Shown piece by piece: positions 1-9,002 of a DNA stretch of 64,000 bases. The notes beneath the pieces were generated by a model. That model was given only the letters and a program-made list of their open reading frames with translations. It did not search any database and was not told the DNA's origin. Source of the DNA: DATADW01 sp963733905 (GTDB taxonomy: Bacteria; Actinomycetota; Acidimicrobiia; Spongiisociales; DATADW01); contig CAVTEU010000008.1 of assembly GCA_963733905.1 (NCBI GenBank), positions 62,001 through 126,000 of the forward strand. Direction: 5' to 3'. Position 1 is the first letter of the stretch. Every line of letters begins with the position of its first letter. A program made the translations under genes and the position numbers.

Positions 1-439
1 CTCGCCTTCCTCACACTCGCCGCGCGTCTTGGCCCGCCGATCTACCAGAGCCTCGCCCTGCTGGTGGTCGCCTACGTCGTGCTCTTCCTCCCCCAGGCGC
101 TCGGCGCCGGCGAGGCGTCGCTCCGCCAGATACCTCCTTCGCTCGAGGAGGCCAGCCGGAGCTTGGGCAGGTCGTGGTGGTCGACCCTGCGTCGGATCAC
201 GGTGCCGCTGATGGGCAAGGGGCTGATCGCCGGCGGTGCCCTGGTGTTCCTCACCGCGATGAAGGAGCTTCCGGCAACGCTGCTGCTCCGCCCCACCGGG
301 TTCGAGACCTCTGGCGGTCCGCATCTTGGCGGCGGCATCGGAGAGCCTCTACACCCGGGCCAGCGCCGCCGCCCTCGTCCTGCTCCTGGTCTCGGCGGTC
401 CCCGTCTACCTCCTGACCATCCGGCGGGCCAATGGCTGA
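1..439 (+). CDS. ABC transporter permease, ferric-iron type (5'-truncated by window edge)
   Basis: This is the C-terminal part of an inner-membrane permease of the binding-protein-dependent transport family. The EAA-like loop is readable (SLEEASRSLGRSWWSTL then ITVPLMGKGLIAGG), followed by a hydrophobic segment with the MKELPATLLLRPTGFET signature seen in Fe3+ (FbpB/SfuB-like) permeases. One extra base near 310 breaks the frame. Read across it, the protein ends in a last hydrophobic segment and a TGA at 437-439. The ATPase gene starts within the last codons, so the two are translationally coupled parts of one importer. The N-terminus and the binding protein lie outside the window. Substrate iron is inferred from similarity; another anion or polyamine is possible. 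Confidence 0.75.
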
Positions 440-1489
440 GGGGCTGTTCGCTCCGACGTCCGGAGCTGGCACCGCTGGCGATCCGCGCCCGTGGGCTGGT
501 CAAGGCGTTCGGGGAGACGGTGGCGCTCGACGGCTTCTCGGTCGACGCCTGGCAGGGTGACCTCCTCGGCCTTCTCGGACCATCCGGTTGTGGCAAGACC
601 ACGGCGCTTGCGGGTGATCGCCGGGTTCGAGCGACCGGATGACGGGACGGTCGATGTCGGCGACCGCACCGTTGTCGGGCCCGGCGTCGACATGCCGCCG
701 GAGCAGCGCCGGGTGGGGATGGTCTTCCAGGACTACGCCCTCTTCCCCCATATGACCGCCGCCGCCAACGTCGCCTACGGGCTCGACGCCAAGGGTGAGC
801 GGCGCAAGCGGGTCGGCGAGGTCCTCGAGTTGGTGGGGCTCGCCGGTCTGGAGGAGCGTCTCCCCCACGAGCTCTCCGGGGGACAGCAACAGCGTGTGGC
901 CCTGGCCCGGGCATTGGCCCCTCGTCCCGAGGTGATCCTGCTCGACGAGCCGTTCTCCAACCTCGACGCCGCCCTGCGTGACCGGGTGCGGCGCGAGGTG
1001 CGGTCGATCCTGGTCGAGGCGCGCACCACCTCGGTCTTCGTCACCCATGACCAGGAGGAGGCGCTGGCGATGAGCGACACGGTGGCGGTGATGCGGTCGG
1101 GCCGGGTGGTCCAGGCCGGCCCACCCACCGACGTCTATCTCCGCCCCGCCGAGCCCTGGGTGGCATCGTTCCTCGGTGACGCCGACTTCCTCCCCGGTGT
1201 GGCCAGCGGCGGGATGGTGGAGACCCCGGTGGGGAACTTCGCCAGCGAGCACGAGGGGCGGGTGCAGGTGATGGTCCGTCCCGAGATGGTGGACCTGGTC
1301 CCCGACGAGGAAGCGGCGGCTTTCGTGGTCGACCGGGAGTTCTTCGGCCACGATCAGATGGTCACCGTGGCGCTGCCCGGAGGAGGGACGATCAGGGCAC
1401 GGCTGGGCCCGGCGCCGTGGGTCCGGCCGCAGGCCCGGGTCCGGGTGACCATCGGGGCGGTGACCACCTTCCCGGACCGGTCGCACTGA
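432..1489 (+). CDS. ABC transporter ATP-binding protein, ferric-iron/polyamine class
   Basis: The energy-coupling ATPase for the upstream permease. The motifs run in order: Walker A GPSGCGKTTAL (about 578-610), Q-loop VFQDYALFPHM, signature LSGGQQQRVALARAL (about 865-905), Walker B VILLDEPFSNLD, and the H-loop FVTHDQEEA. A C-terminal TOBE-like region follows (about 1220-1480, with the MVRPEM motif), as in FbpC and PotA. The start is uncertain; ATG 432 overlaps the permease stop. Single-base shifts are needed between 432 and 463 and near 608. The stop is followed at once by mobA. The family is certain; iron as the substrate is inferred from the permease. Confidence 0.85.
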
Positions 1490-2104
1490 ATGGCCCAGCC
1501 GGTGCTGGGTGCGATCCTCGCCGGGGGCCGGTCGCTCCGCATGGGCGAGGACAAGCTGCTGCTGGAGATTGACGGGGTGCCTTCCGTGCTGCGCGTTGCC
1601 GCGGCTGCTCTCGGTGGTGGCAGCGACGTCGTGGTGGCCGGCCGCGCCGGTACCTGGTTCGGGCTGCCCGGCATCCCCGACCTGGGACGGCCCACCGCGG
1701 ACCGCTGGCCGGGATCGTCACCGCGCTCTCTGCCGCCGGTAGCCGGATGGGTCGCCGTCGCCGGCGTCGACCAGCCGTGGCTGCGCCCGGCAACGCTGGT
1801 CGAGTTGGCTCGGCTGGCCGACGGGGATCGCGCAGTGGTCCCGGTCGACGGATGGGATCCCTCAGGTCACCTGTGCCTTCTACCCCGCTTCGTGGGCCGA
1901 TCCCGCCGCCGCGTTGCTCGACGCGGGACGCCCCGCCCAGGCTCTGCTCGACGACCTCCCCTGGCGGGCGGTGGAGCAGCCGAGTGGGAGGGCTGGGGTG
2001 AGGACGGCCGGTCGTGGTTCTCGGTGGACACGCCGGCTGCGCTCACCGAGGGGCTGTCACGGTTTGGCGAGCCGTCCCCGTCCGGCCCTACAACCCGATC
2101 TTGA
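1490..2104 (+). CDS. mobA: Molybdenum cofactor guanylyltransferase MobA
   Basis: MobA links GMP to molybdopterin to make the guanine dinucleotide form of the molybdenum cofactor, in the cytoplasm. The N-terminus shows the nucleotide-binding signature AILAGGRSLRMGEDKLLLEI. The acidic metal-binding patch appears as VAGVDQPWLRP. The frame is broken at about 1694, 1745, 1860 and 1980. Stitched together it gives GPLAGIVTALSAAGS before the metal site and LLDAGRPAQALLDDL near the C-terminus, as expected for the family, with about 200 residues in all. It starts directly at the stop of the ABC ATPase. With moaA at 6.6 kb it indicates molybdopterin synthesis. Its 3' end overlaps the next, opposite gene by 17 bases. 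Confidence 0.85.
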   Translation: MAQPVLGAILAGGRSLRMGEDKLLLEIDGVPSVLRVAAAALGGGSDVVVAGRAGTWFGLPGIPDLGRPTADRWPGSSPRSLPPVAGWVAVAGVDQPWLRPATLVELARLADGDRAVVPVDGWDPSGHLCLLPRFVGRSRRRVARRGTPRPGSARRPPLAGGGAAEWEGWGEDGRSWFSVDTPAALTEGLSRFGEPSPSGPTTRS

Positions 2105-2417
2105 TCACGGTCTCGCCCCCAAACGCCATGGGCGAGGCGATCTGAAAGGCATCGGCGCGCTCGTCCCATGCTTTGAACCCGGGATGCGAGTCGTGCTCGT
2201 GGTGCCCCTCACCGGTGGCGAAGATCGCCACAACCAGGTACTGCACCGCTCCCTCGACTTTCCGCGACGAAATGTCGAGCCGGGAGAGGGTCGCCGCCAC
2301 CAGGGTCCCCCGACCGTGCAGGTCTTCCCAAACGGGAAACTCGTTCTCGGCGAAGCCACTCTCGAACGCCTCAACCTGGTCGGTCCCGACGTTGAGCAGA
2401 ACTGCGACGGTCTCCAA
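2088..2417 (-). CDS. Conserved hypothetical protein, 109 aa
   Basis: An intact small soluble protein of about 109 residues that I cannot assign to a named family. It begins LETVAVLLNVGTDQVEAFE and ends PMAFGGETVIKIGL; there is no signal peptide or membrane segment. The alternating hydrophobic pattern (YLVVAIFAT) and size would suit a ferredoxin-like alpha/beta fold such as a dimeric barrel, but that is only an impression. The start is TTG at 2417, supported by a GGGAGGA ribosome-binding site at about 2425-2431. It is convergent with mobA, overlapping tail to tail. No functional inference is justified by the neighbours. Confidence 0.6.
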   Translation of the reverse strand: METVAVLLNVGTDQVEAFESGFAENEFPVWEDLHGRGTLVAATLSRLDISSRKVEGAVQYLVVAIFATGEGHHEHDSHPGFKAWDERADAFQIASPMAFGGETVIKIGL

Positions 2418-2484
2418 GGTCTATTCCTCCCACCGGTTAGCGCGGGCGGGACGCCGGAACCGACGTCCCGCCAACGCCGACCGG

Positions 2485-3686
2485 CTAGGGAGTGATCTTC
2501 ATCACCGAGCCGCCCCCGACGAAGCCTGGGAGGATGCTCCCGGTGGTGACGTAGACGTTGCCCTGTCTGTCCACGGCGACATCGCCAACCATGGGGAACT
2601 GACCGAGTACCTCGGTGACTCCGTTCTTGATCTTCAACACCGACCCGGGGACGAACTCGCCACAGATCTCACCTTCGAGGAGCGAGCCGTCGGTCATCTG
2701 GGCGACGTAGAGGCTCCCATCCTTTCCGAAGTCGAGCCCGGTGATATGAGTGAGGCCGCCGACAAAGGTGGTCACCTGCCCCGATTTGGGATCCACCCGG
2801 TACACCGCGGAATTGCCCGGAGCGAAGGGGAACCCTGTCAGCGTGCCCACGTAGTACGCCCCATCAGGTCCAACCGCCACCGAGGTCGGGACCGGTTGGG
2901 GGGGAATCAAAGTCCCGGCCGGCGGAAAGCCCGGCGGGGGCTCGCAACTGAGCTCGGGAACGGGGACGGGACCGAGGTTGGGAAAGACCGCCAGGGTCCG
3001 AATCTGGCCGTTCGAGGAGACGGAGAGCAGATCGTTGGCACCGGCATCGGACACGATGGAACGCCCGCGGTAGCTGTCGATCCCGTATGGGTTGGAGTCG
3101 GGCACTCCCCCATCGGGGTTGTTGGCCTGCTCATATGCCACCAGGTCGGCGATGATCCGCACCCTCTGGTGAGGTGATACCCGCAGCAGCGTTCCGAACT
3201 CGGCCTCGAGTTCAGCCCTGTGTTCCTCGGACCCACCCAGGCCCATGTTGACCAGTCGAGATTCTTGCCACGGACGGCGACGTTGTCTGGGCCCAAACGC
3301 GGCGAAGCCGACCGATTCGTCACACACCGCGGGCTCGGGGCCATCGGGCCCGTCCGGGTCGGACGCCGCGGCAAAACTGGGCAGATCGACGACCCGAGCG
3401 ACGTTGCCGCGCTTGCTGATTCGGGTTATCCCCCCGGTTTCACCAACGCACACCATCGCGGGCGAGCCTTGGATCACACCCAGCGCCAGCCGGTCCCCAC
3501 CACGGCCCGATTCGGCGACATAGACCACCCCGTTCGGAACCCGCGGCGATTCCGCGCGGGTTGTCCAAGCCGGTGGCGATCGTCGTGGTCTCTGGTTCCT
3601 GCTGCTGCTCCTCGAGCCAGCGCTGGTGCCGTCCAACCAGCACCAGAAGCACGACCGAACGCCACGATCCAACGCGTAGATCTCAT
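2485..3686 (-). CDS. ScyD/ScyE-like secreted beta-propeller protein
   Basis: A secreted protein of roughly 400 residues with NHL/SMP-30-like propeller repeats. The motif TTTIATGLDNPRGIA near the N-terminus and VAVGPDGAYYVGTLTG, LDFGKDGSLYVAQM and VAVDRQGNVYVTTGS further on are typical of the ScyD/ScyE family, named after scytonemin cluster proteins but widespread in Actinomycetota. A basic, hydrophobic start (MRSTRWIVAFG then VLLVLVG) looks like a signal peptide, so ATG 3686 is chosen over 3711. Frame breaks occur near 3650, 3550 and at a compensating pair near 3294/3250. The function in this lineage is unknown; there is no scytonemin gene nearby. Confidence 0.65.
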
Positions 3687-3720
3687 AACGAAGCTCCCCG
3701 TCCCGAGACATCTCCGCTAT

Positions 3721-5057
3721 CTATGCGACCATAGCAAGACTCAGGGCGGTCCCGGCCCAACCGTGTAGACGTGTCCGAGTCGACTGGTCCATCGGAAACA
3801 CCCCGGGCTCGAGTTGTTCCAGATACCACTCTCCCTCGTGCTTCAACCGATGGTGATGGCGGCAGAGCGGTCCCAGGTTGGAAACGTCGGTAGCGCCGCC
3901 CTTGGCGAAGTCCTTGGTGTGATCGATGTCCGAGTCCATGGCCGGCATCCGGCACCCGGGGAACACACAGTTCCGGTGGCGCGCTTCGAGGTAGCGGCGT
4001 TGGGTGACGGTGGGTCGGCGGCGGGTGATCCCGTTCCACAACCACGGTCCCACTGTCCGGGTCGGTGACGGTGACCCGCCACTCGGAGTCGTGCTGGCTG
4101 GCCGCCACCTGCCGGGCGACATCGGCGACGATCGGCCCGAACCCGGGGATCTCGGCCGGGTTGGCGTCGAGCCCGGCCAGGGTGGTGAGATCGATGTGGA
4201 GGTCGACCACCCCGCGCCGCCCCTTGGTGGAGCGGTCCACGTCGAGGCGGTCCAAGAGGATGTCGGTCCGCAACTGGTCGATGCTGCGGGGATCGCCGGC
4301 CCGCTTGGCGGCGTGAGCCTCGGTGTCGAGCGTCCGCATGCACGCCACCGCCCGCTCGGCGGGGAGGTTGCAAGCCACCAGGTCAGCGGTCCCATCGGCG
4401 TTCGGGAGGCACATGACTCGCCGTTCCTCGACCGCCGCCTCGTACCGCCTCGCGGCCTCCTCGGGTTGCACGGAGAGGGCGAGCCGACGAACCCGGGCTC
4501 CCAGCTGACCGGTGGTGAGGTCCTCTGCTTGCTCCAACACAGCGTCGGCCACACGGCGGGCCTCTGCTTCCTCAAGGTGACAGGTCCCCTCACAGATCAC
4601 CCGGGCCCGGGCCAGATCGATCCGGCCCTGGCGCAGCGTCTCCCCCACCTCGGGGAGCCGTTCAACAAGATCGAGAGCGAGGCCGAGATGCATGTCGGCC
4701 GCTCGCCTGGTGAAACACAACGCCGCTCCGATCTCCTCGGCGGCGAACTCGTCGATGGCTTCGACCCGCTCCGCCGACATCGGATCCGAGGAGCAGTGAG
4801 CCACCTCGGCCATGGCGGCGTAGAACTCGGCTTGGTAGTGGGCGACCTGACGGGCAATGCGCCTGCAACAGCGTGACCACATCGTCACCGCTCAACCGGG
4901 ACCGGTCGATGCCTCCCAGGACCACCCCCAGCTCCGGCCCGGGCGGCATCTCCGCCAACCCTTCCGGCAGCGGCACCGCACTGGGATCAGAGCGGTCCTC
5001 GATCCAACTCGGCGCTTCCCCAACCAACGTCATCATCATCTCCGCAACGCGGTTCAC
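3721..5057 (-). CDS. DUF222 domain-containing HNH endonuclease (13E12 repeat family)
   Basis: Protein of about 445 residues with an N-terminal DUF222 helical domain and a C-terminal HNH nuclease domain. The nuclease part reads RHRNCVFPGCRMPAMDSDID, then HTKDFAKGG, then NLGPLCRHHHRLKH, with the paired cysteines and histidines expected for a metal-bound HNH finger. The N-terminus begins MNRVAEMMMTLVGEAPSWIE. Single-base shifts near 4860 and 4030 split it. The family occurs in many copies in actinobacterial genomes and is often compared with the mycobacterial REP13E12 elements; the physiological role is unclear. A second, diverged copy lies at 29030-30211. Confidence 0.8.
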
Positions 5058-5642
5058 AGTGGGGAAGAGCGTTCAGCGTACCACAAGGCTACGACAAATC
5101 GAACATTTGTTCGGAGGGATCCGCTAGCCTCTGGTAGCGTCAAGTGTGGATCGATGACAGGCATATCGCTCGTACCCCCGCCCCGCACATCAGCGAGCCC
5201 TGTTTGCTCTTCGCATTCGAGGCTATGGCGCCCGACCATGTCGCCCGAAGAGTTGTTTGAGGCACCCACGGGTGGTGGCGCCTCGGGCCTCGCCGAGAGG
5301 GCGCTCGCTACGCAATGGCTGTGGCGAGCTGGTGTGGTACGCGAGGTGTATCGGATTGACGTCTGGCGACCTCGCCGCAAGGGCGATCGGGGCTGGGAGG
5401 ACGATCTTGGCACAAAGCCTCGCTGGGGATTCGAGGGCGATGTGGCACACGAGATGGCCCATTACCGCCATATGGATGTCAGCGGCTATTTCCAGCCCGG
5501 ACAGACCAACCCGGTCCGTACGTGAACTGCTGATCGGCCAACCGCGAGACCCTGGGTAAGCAGCGATGGTCTTCGCCCTCACGTCGAACAGGAGAGGCCA
5601 CCGCAGATTGGCTCGCGGCTCCCTGCACGCCAACGCTCCAGA
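5058..5642 (+). other. Gene-poor interval of about 585 bases
   Basis: The interval lies between the divergently placed start of the HNH gene and the end of the epimerase gene. Both strands hold open frames of 90-135 codons (for example 5223-5633 on the minus strand), but none has a recognisable motif, ribosome-binding site or codon pattern that makes it convincing. The part at 5058-5160 is less GC-rich than its surroundings and probably holds the HNH promoter. The rest could be a decayed gene. I see nothing I can name. Confidence 0.4.
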
Positions 5643-6548
5643 TCACACGCCCCCCGGCCCAAGCCGAGCAAGCCGCCTCCTCATCGATTGGTGAGCCGCC
5701 GACCGAACTCCTCGGCGGGCACGAGCCGGCCAGACGTCGTCCTCCAAGAGAGGCATCACCCTGTCCCGGCGATCGGGTTCCAACTGGCCGGTCATCGTGT
5801 GCCGACCGGCGGAGGTGGTAGGCGCCCAGCCGGTGGTTTGTCGGAAGAGGCTGTTGGAGACGGGCTCGCCGTCGGCGACCACGTTGTAGGTCCCGGCGGG
5901 AGCTCGAGGGCGGCCACGATTGCTCGGGCAGCGTCGCTGTTGGAGACGGGCTCGTCGTCGGCGACCACGTTGTAGGTGCCGGCGGGAGCGTCGAGGGCGG
6001 CCACGATTGCCCGGGCGGCGTCGTCGATCTCGAGCGTGCTGCCGAAGGAGTCGTCGGGGTCGTCGGAGCCGGTACCGGGCCCGTAGAGCAGCCCGAAGCG
6101 GAGAACGATCCCTCGGCGGCCTGGGCCGGTGAAACCAGCGACCACCCGTTCTGCGGCGACAGCCGTCTCCAGGTAGTAGGGCAGGTCGTCCCTGATCGGG
6201 GTCGACTCGTCCGACGGTCCGGGCGGGTAGACGAAGGCGACGGTGGGCATCAGGAACAGGCCGGCCGAGGCATCCATGGCGGCACGCGCCAGGATCGGGG
6301 TGCACTTCGCCGCGCAGGCGGTCGTTCTCGATCCAGCTCTCACGCTCGCCCCGTGCCTCGGGGGGAGGGACCCTGGTAGCGAGATGGAGCACGGCGTCCG
6401 CCGGAGCAACGGCGGCGCTAACCGCTTCGGGGTCGAAGAGGTCGAGATCAAGGCGTCCGGGGGCATCGACCTCATGCCCCGCCTCTTCGAGCAGTGGGAT
6501 GGTGTGGCGGCCGATCACGCCGGTGCCGCCGGTGACGAAGACCCTCAT
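5643..6548 (-). CDS. NAD-dependent epimerase/dehydratase family protein
   Basis: Short-chain dehydrogenase-like protein of the extended (epimerase) type. It opens MRVFVTGGTGVIGRHTIPLL, the glycine-rich Rossmann motif, followed by AVLHLATRVPPP. Later parts read IVLRFGLLYGPGTGSDD and AARAIVAALDAPAGTYNVVADDEP, typical of NAD-dependent sugar-nucleotide epimerases and their relatives. A frame break lies near 6310. The C-terminal part contains a direct 87-base duplication (5851-6023) whose downstream copy has lost a base, so the true C-terminus is uncertain. It sits just downstream of moaA on the same strand, 11 bases apart. The substrate is unknown. Confidence 0.75.
   Translation of the reverse strand: MRVFVTGGTGVIGRHTIPLLEEAGHEVDAPGRLDLDLFDPEAVSAAVAPADAVLHLATRVPPPEARGERESWIENDRLRGEVHPDPGACRHGCLGRPVPDAHRRLRLPARTVGRVDPDQGRPALLPGDGCRRRTGGRWFHRPRPPRDRSPLRAALRARYRLRRPRRLLRQHARDRRRRPGNRGRPRRSRRHLQRGRRRRARLQQRRCPSNRGRPRAPAGTYNVVADGEPVSNSLFRQTTGWAPTTSAGRHTMTGQLEPDRRDRVMPLLEDDVWPARARRGVRSAAHQSMRRRLARLGPGGV
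5851..6023 (-). repeat. 87-base tandem duplication inside the epimerase gene
   Basis: Two adjacent copies, 5851-5936 (86 bases) and 5937-6023 (87 bases), differ at four positions plus one missing base in the first. The unit is 29 codons long and encodes DAARAIVAALDAPAGTYNVV followed by ADDEPVSNS. Because the unit length is a multiple of three, the duplication is in frame apart from the one-base loss. Confidence 0.85.
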
Positions 6549-6559
6549 ACCGATCGACG

Positions 6560-7582
6560 CTACCCGCCGATGTAGCTCATCTCGATCTTGACCGGGGTGG
6601 GGGTGCCGGCGGTGCGGATCTCGGAGTAGCGGTCGCCGCGGCGGCGCCAGACGCCGGCCATGGCATCGCGAAGCTCGTCTTCGGTGGCACCATCGCGGAG
6701 CAGGGCCCGGAGATCGGTCCCCCGCGAGGCGAAGAGACAGGTGTACAGGGTGCCTTCGGCCGAGATGCGTGCCCTCGTGCAGGAACCGCAGAAGGGGTGG
6801 GTCACCGATGCGATGACCCCGATCTCGCCGGACCCGTCGCGGTAGCGGTAGCGGTTGGCCACCTCTCCCGGGTAGTTGGGCGGTACCGGGTCAAGCGGAA
6901 ACACCCGATCGATGTCCTCGACGATCCGATCCGCCGGGTAGACGTCGTCCATCCGCCAGCCGTTGGTGGTGCCCACATCCATGAACTCGATGAAGCGGAG
7001 GATGTGCCCGGTGCCCTTGAAGTGGCGGGCCAGGTCGACCACCGAGTCCTCGTTGACCCCGCGCTGCACCACCGTGTTCACCTTGACCGGGGTGAGGCCG
7101 GCGGCGGCGGCGGCCTCGATCCCCTCCAGGACCTTCTCCACCGGGAACCCGACGTCGTTCATCGCCTGGAAGACGGTGTCGTCCATCGAGTCGAGGCTGA
7201 CGGTGACCCGGTTGAGACCGGCGTCGGCCAGCGACTGCGCCTTGCGGGCCAGCAGCGACCCGTTGGTGGTGAGGGTGAGATCGTCGATCCCGGGGACCGC
7301 GGCCAGCATCTCGATCAACCGCTCCAGGTCGCGCCGGAGCAGCGGTTCGCCACCGGTGAGCCTCACCTTGCGGACGCCCAAATCCGCCGAAGCCCTCACC
7401 AGACGCTCGATCTCCTCGAAGGAGAGCAGGGCGTCGCGGGAGAGGAACTCCCACTCCCGGTTGAAGATCTCCTTGGGCATGCAATAGGTGCAGCGGAAAT
7501 TGCAGCGGTCGGTCACCGACACACGGAGGTCGTGCATCGGGCGTTGCATGGTGTCCACAACGGGGAGAGGGGCGACGGCCAC
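6560..7582 (-). CDS. moaA: GTP 3',8-cyclase MoaA
   Basis: Radical SAM enzyme that performs the first step of molybdopterin synthesis, converting GTP to the 3',8-cyclo intermediate. The SAM-binding cluster motif CNFRCTYC is present near residue 25. LTGGEPLLRRDL follows, and a second C-terminal iron-sulfur cluster motif, CGSCTRARISAEGTLYTC. The protein ends MSYIGG, the flexible double-glycine tail needed for catalysis in this family. GTG 7582 is chosen because the family starts with a LPVVDT-RPM-DLRVSVTDRC stretch; the length is then 340 residues, normal for MoaA. It is intact, and divergent from the metallo-hydrolase gene with 49 bases between. Confidence 0.95.
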   Translation of the reverse strand: MAVAPLPVVDTMQRPMHDLRVSVTDRCNFRCTYCMPKEIFNREWEFLSRDALLSFEEIERLVRASADLGVRKVRLTGGEPLLRRDLERLIEMLAAVPGIDDLTLTTNGSLLARKAQSLADAGLNRVTVSLDSMDDTVFQAMNDVGFPVEKVLEGIEAAAAAGLTPVKVNTVVQRGVNEDSVVDLARHFKGTGHILRFIEFMDVGTTNGWRMDDVYPADRIVEDIDRVFPLDPVPPNYPGEVANRYRYRDGSGEIGVIASVTHPFCGSCTRARISAEGTLYTCLFASRGTDLRALLRDGATEDELRDAMAGVWRRRGDRYSEIRTAGTPTPVKIEMSYIGG

Positions 7583-7631
7583 ACGACAACGGTACCGCCT
7601 CGGCGGGATTGAGTCCGGCTGGAGATCGGAC

Positions 7632-9002
7632 ATGGGTACGATCCCAGACGTGGAGGTCGTCCCGATCCACACCCCTTCGCTGGGCGACACCTCGTATCTG
7701 GTCCACCATGACGGGGTCGGTGTGGCCATCGACGTCCAGCGAGACATCAACCGGGTGATGGATGCTGCCGAGCGGGCCGGGGTCACCTTGTCGATGGTGC
7801 TCGAGACCCACGTCCACAACGACTACATCAGCGGCGGCCCCGAGCTGTCACGGCTCACCAACGCCGACCTGGTGCTCCCCGCCGGGGCGGGTGTCGCCTA
7901 CCCGAGCCGGCCGGCCTTCCACATAGAGGACATCGACGCCGGCGCCGGGATGACGGTACGGCCGTTGCACACCCCCGGCCACACCCCCGAGCACACCAGC
8001 TATCTGGTGCTCCTGGGCGACACTCCGGTGGTTGTGTTCACCGGTGGAAGCCTGCTGGTCGGGTCGGCGGGGCGAACCGACCTGCTGGGCGAACGGCTCG
8101 CCCGATCGCTGGCACGGCTCCAGCACGGATCGCTCCAGCGGCTCGCCCGGCTCCCCGACTCCGTCGCCGTCCGACCCACCCACGGTGGCGGGTCGTTCTG
8201 TACCTCCTCGAACGTGGGTGGCAACCAGTCCACCATCGGCGAGGAGCGGGCAACCAACCCGCTCCTTTCCTTTTCCGACCCGGAGGCATTCGCCGACCGC
8301 CAGCTTTCGGGGCTGTTGCCATACCCGACCTACTACGCCCAGATGGCGCCGATCAACCGGGATGGACCCCCGGGCTTCGAGTACGACGAGCCTCCCGAGT
8401 TGTCCCCGGAAGCGGTGCAAGAACTGATGGCCTCGGTCGCTGTCATCGATGGGCGGCCCCGCGACCAATTCGCTGCGGGGCACATCGCCGCCGCCTTGGG
8501 CGTCGAGTTGGGAGACCGGTTCGCCCCTTGGGTGGGGTGGCTCGTCCCCTTCGGTACCCCGCTGGTCCTGGTGCTCGACCATGGACAGGATGTGGCCACC
8601 GCGACCAACGACCTCGCTCGGATCGGCTACGCCGTCACCGGTGTGCTCCGGGGCGTCGAGGGCTGGGAGGCCGAGGGGCTCCCCCTCGAGTCACACGAGA
8701 CCGCCCCCACCGATCGGCTGGCGGAGGCCATCGAGGATGGCGCTCAGGTGATCGATGTCCGCGACCCCTCGGAGTGGGAGTCCGAGCACCTCCCCGGATC
8801 GATCCACCGCTATGTGCCCGATCTGATCGACGACATGCCCGACCTGGACGGGTCACGGCCGGTATGGGTGGTGTGCGCCACCGGGTTCCGTGCCTCGATC
8901 GCCGCCGGCCTCCTCCAGCGCGCCGGCTTCGAGCCGATCGTGGTCACCGGTGGCGGTGTGACGGAGACGCTCGCCCTACTCGAGCGAGCCTCTCAGGGCT
9001 GA
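7632..9002 (+). CDS. MBL-fold metallo-hydrolase with tandem rhodanese domains
   Basis: Protein of 456 residues. The N-terminal half is a metallo-beta-lactamase fold with the metal-binding motif ETHVHNDYISGG, the variant typical of the bacterial rhodanese-linked persulfide dioxygenase-like subgroup, and LHTPGHTPEHTSYL for the second metal-binding histidine. The C-terminal half holds two rhodanese-like domains. The first lacks an obvious catalytic cysteine. The second has WVVCATGFRASIAAGLL, with cysteine in the active-site loop. It probably acts in sulfane-sulfur or persulfide metabolism in the cytoplasm. It is intact; ATG 7632 fits the family start. The last ten bases overlap the convergent membrane-protein gene. 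Confidence 0.85.
   Translation: MGTIPDVEVVPIHTPSLGDTSYLVHHDGVGVAIDVQRDINRVMDAAERAGVTLSMVLETHVHNDYISGGPELSRLTNADLVLPAGAGVAYPSRPAFHIEDIDAGAGMTVRPLHTPGHTPEHTSYLVLLGDTPVVVFTGGSLLVGSAGRTDLLGERLARSLARLQHGSLQRLARLPDSVAVRPTHGGGSFCTSSNVGGNQSTIGEERATNPLLSFSDPEAFADRQLSGLLPYPTYYAQMAPINRDGPPGFEYDEPPELSPEAVQELMASVAVIDGRPRDQFAAGHIAAALGVELGDRFAPWVGWLVPFGTPLVLVLDHGQDVATATNDLARIGYAVTGVLRGVEGWEAEGLPLESHETAPTDRLAEAIEDGAQVIDVRDPSEWESEHLPGSIHRYVPDLIDDMPDLDGSRPVWVVCATGFRASIAAGLLQRAGFEPIVVTGGGVTETLALLERASQG

Noticed and set aside
5223..5633. Minus-strand 136-codon frame as a gene or transposase
   Set aside because: No motif, ribosome-binding site or family resemblance; the opposite strand is equally open.
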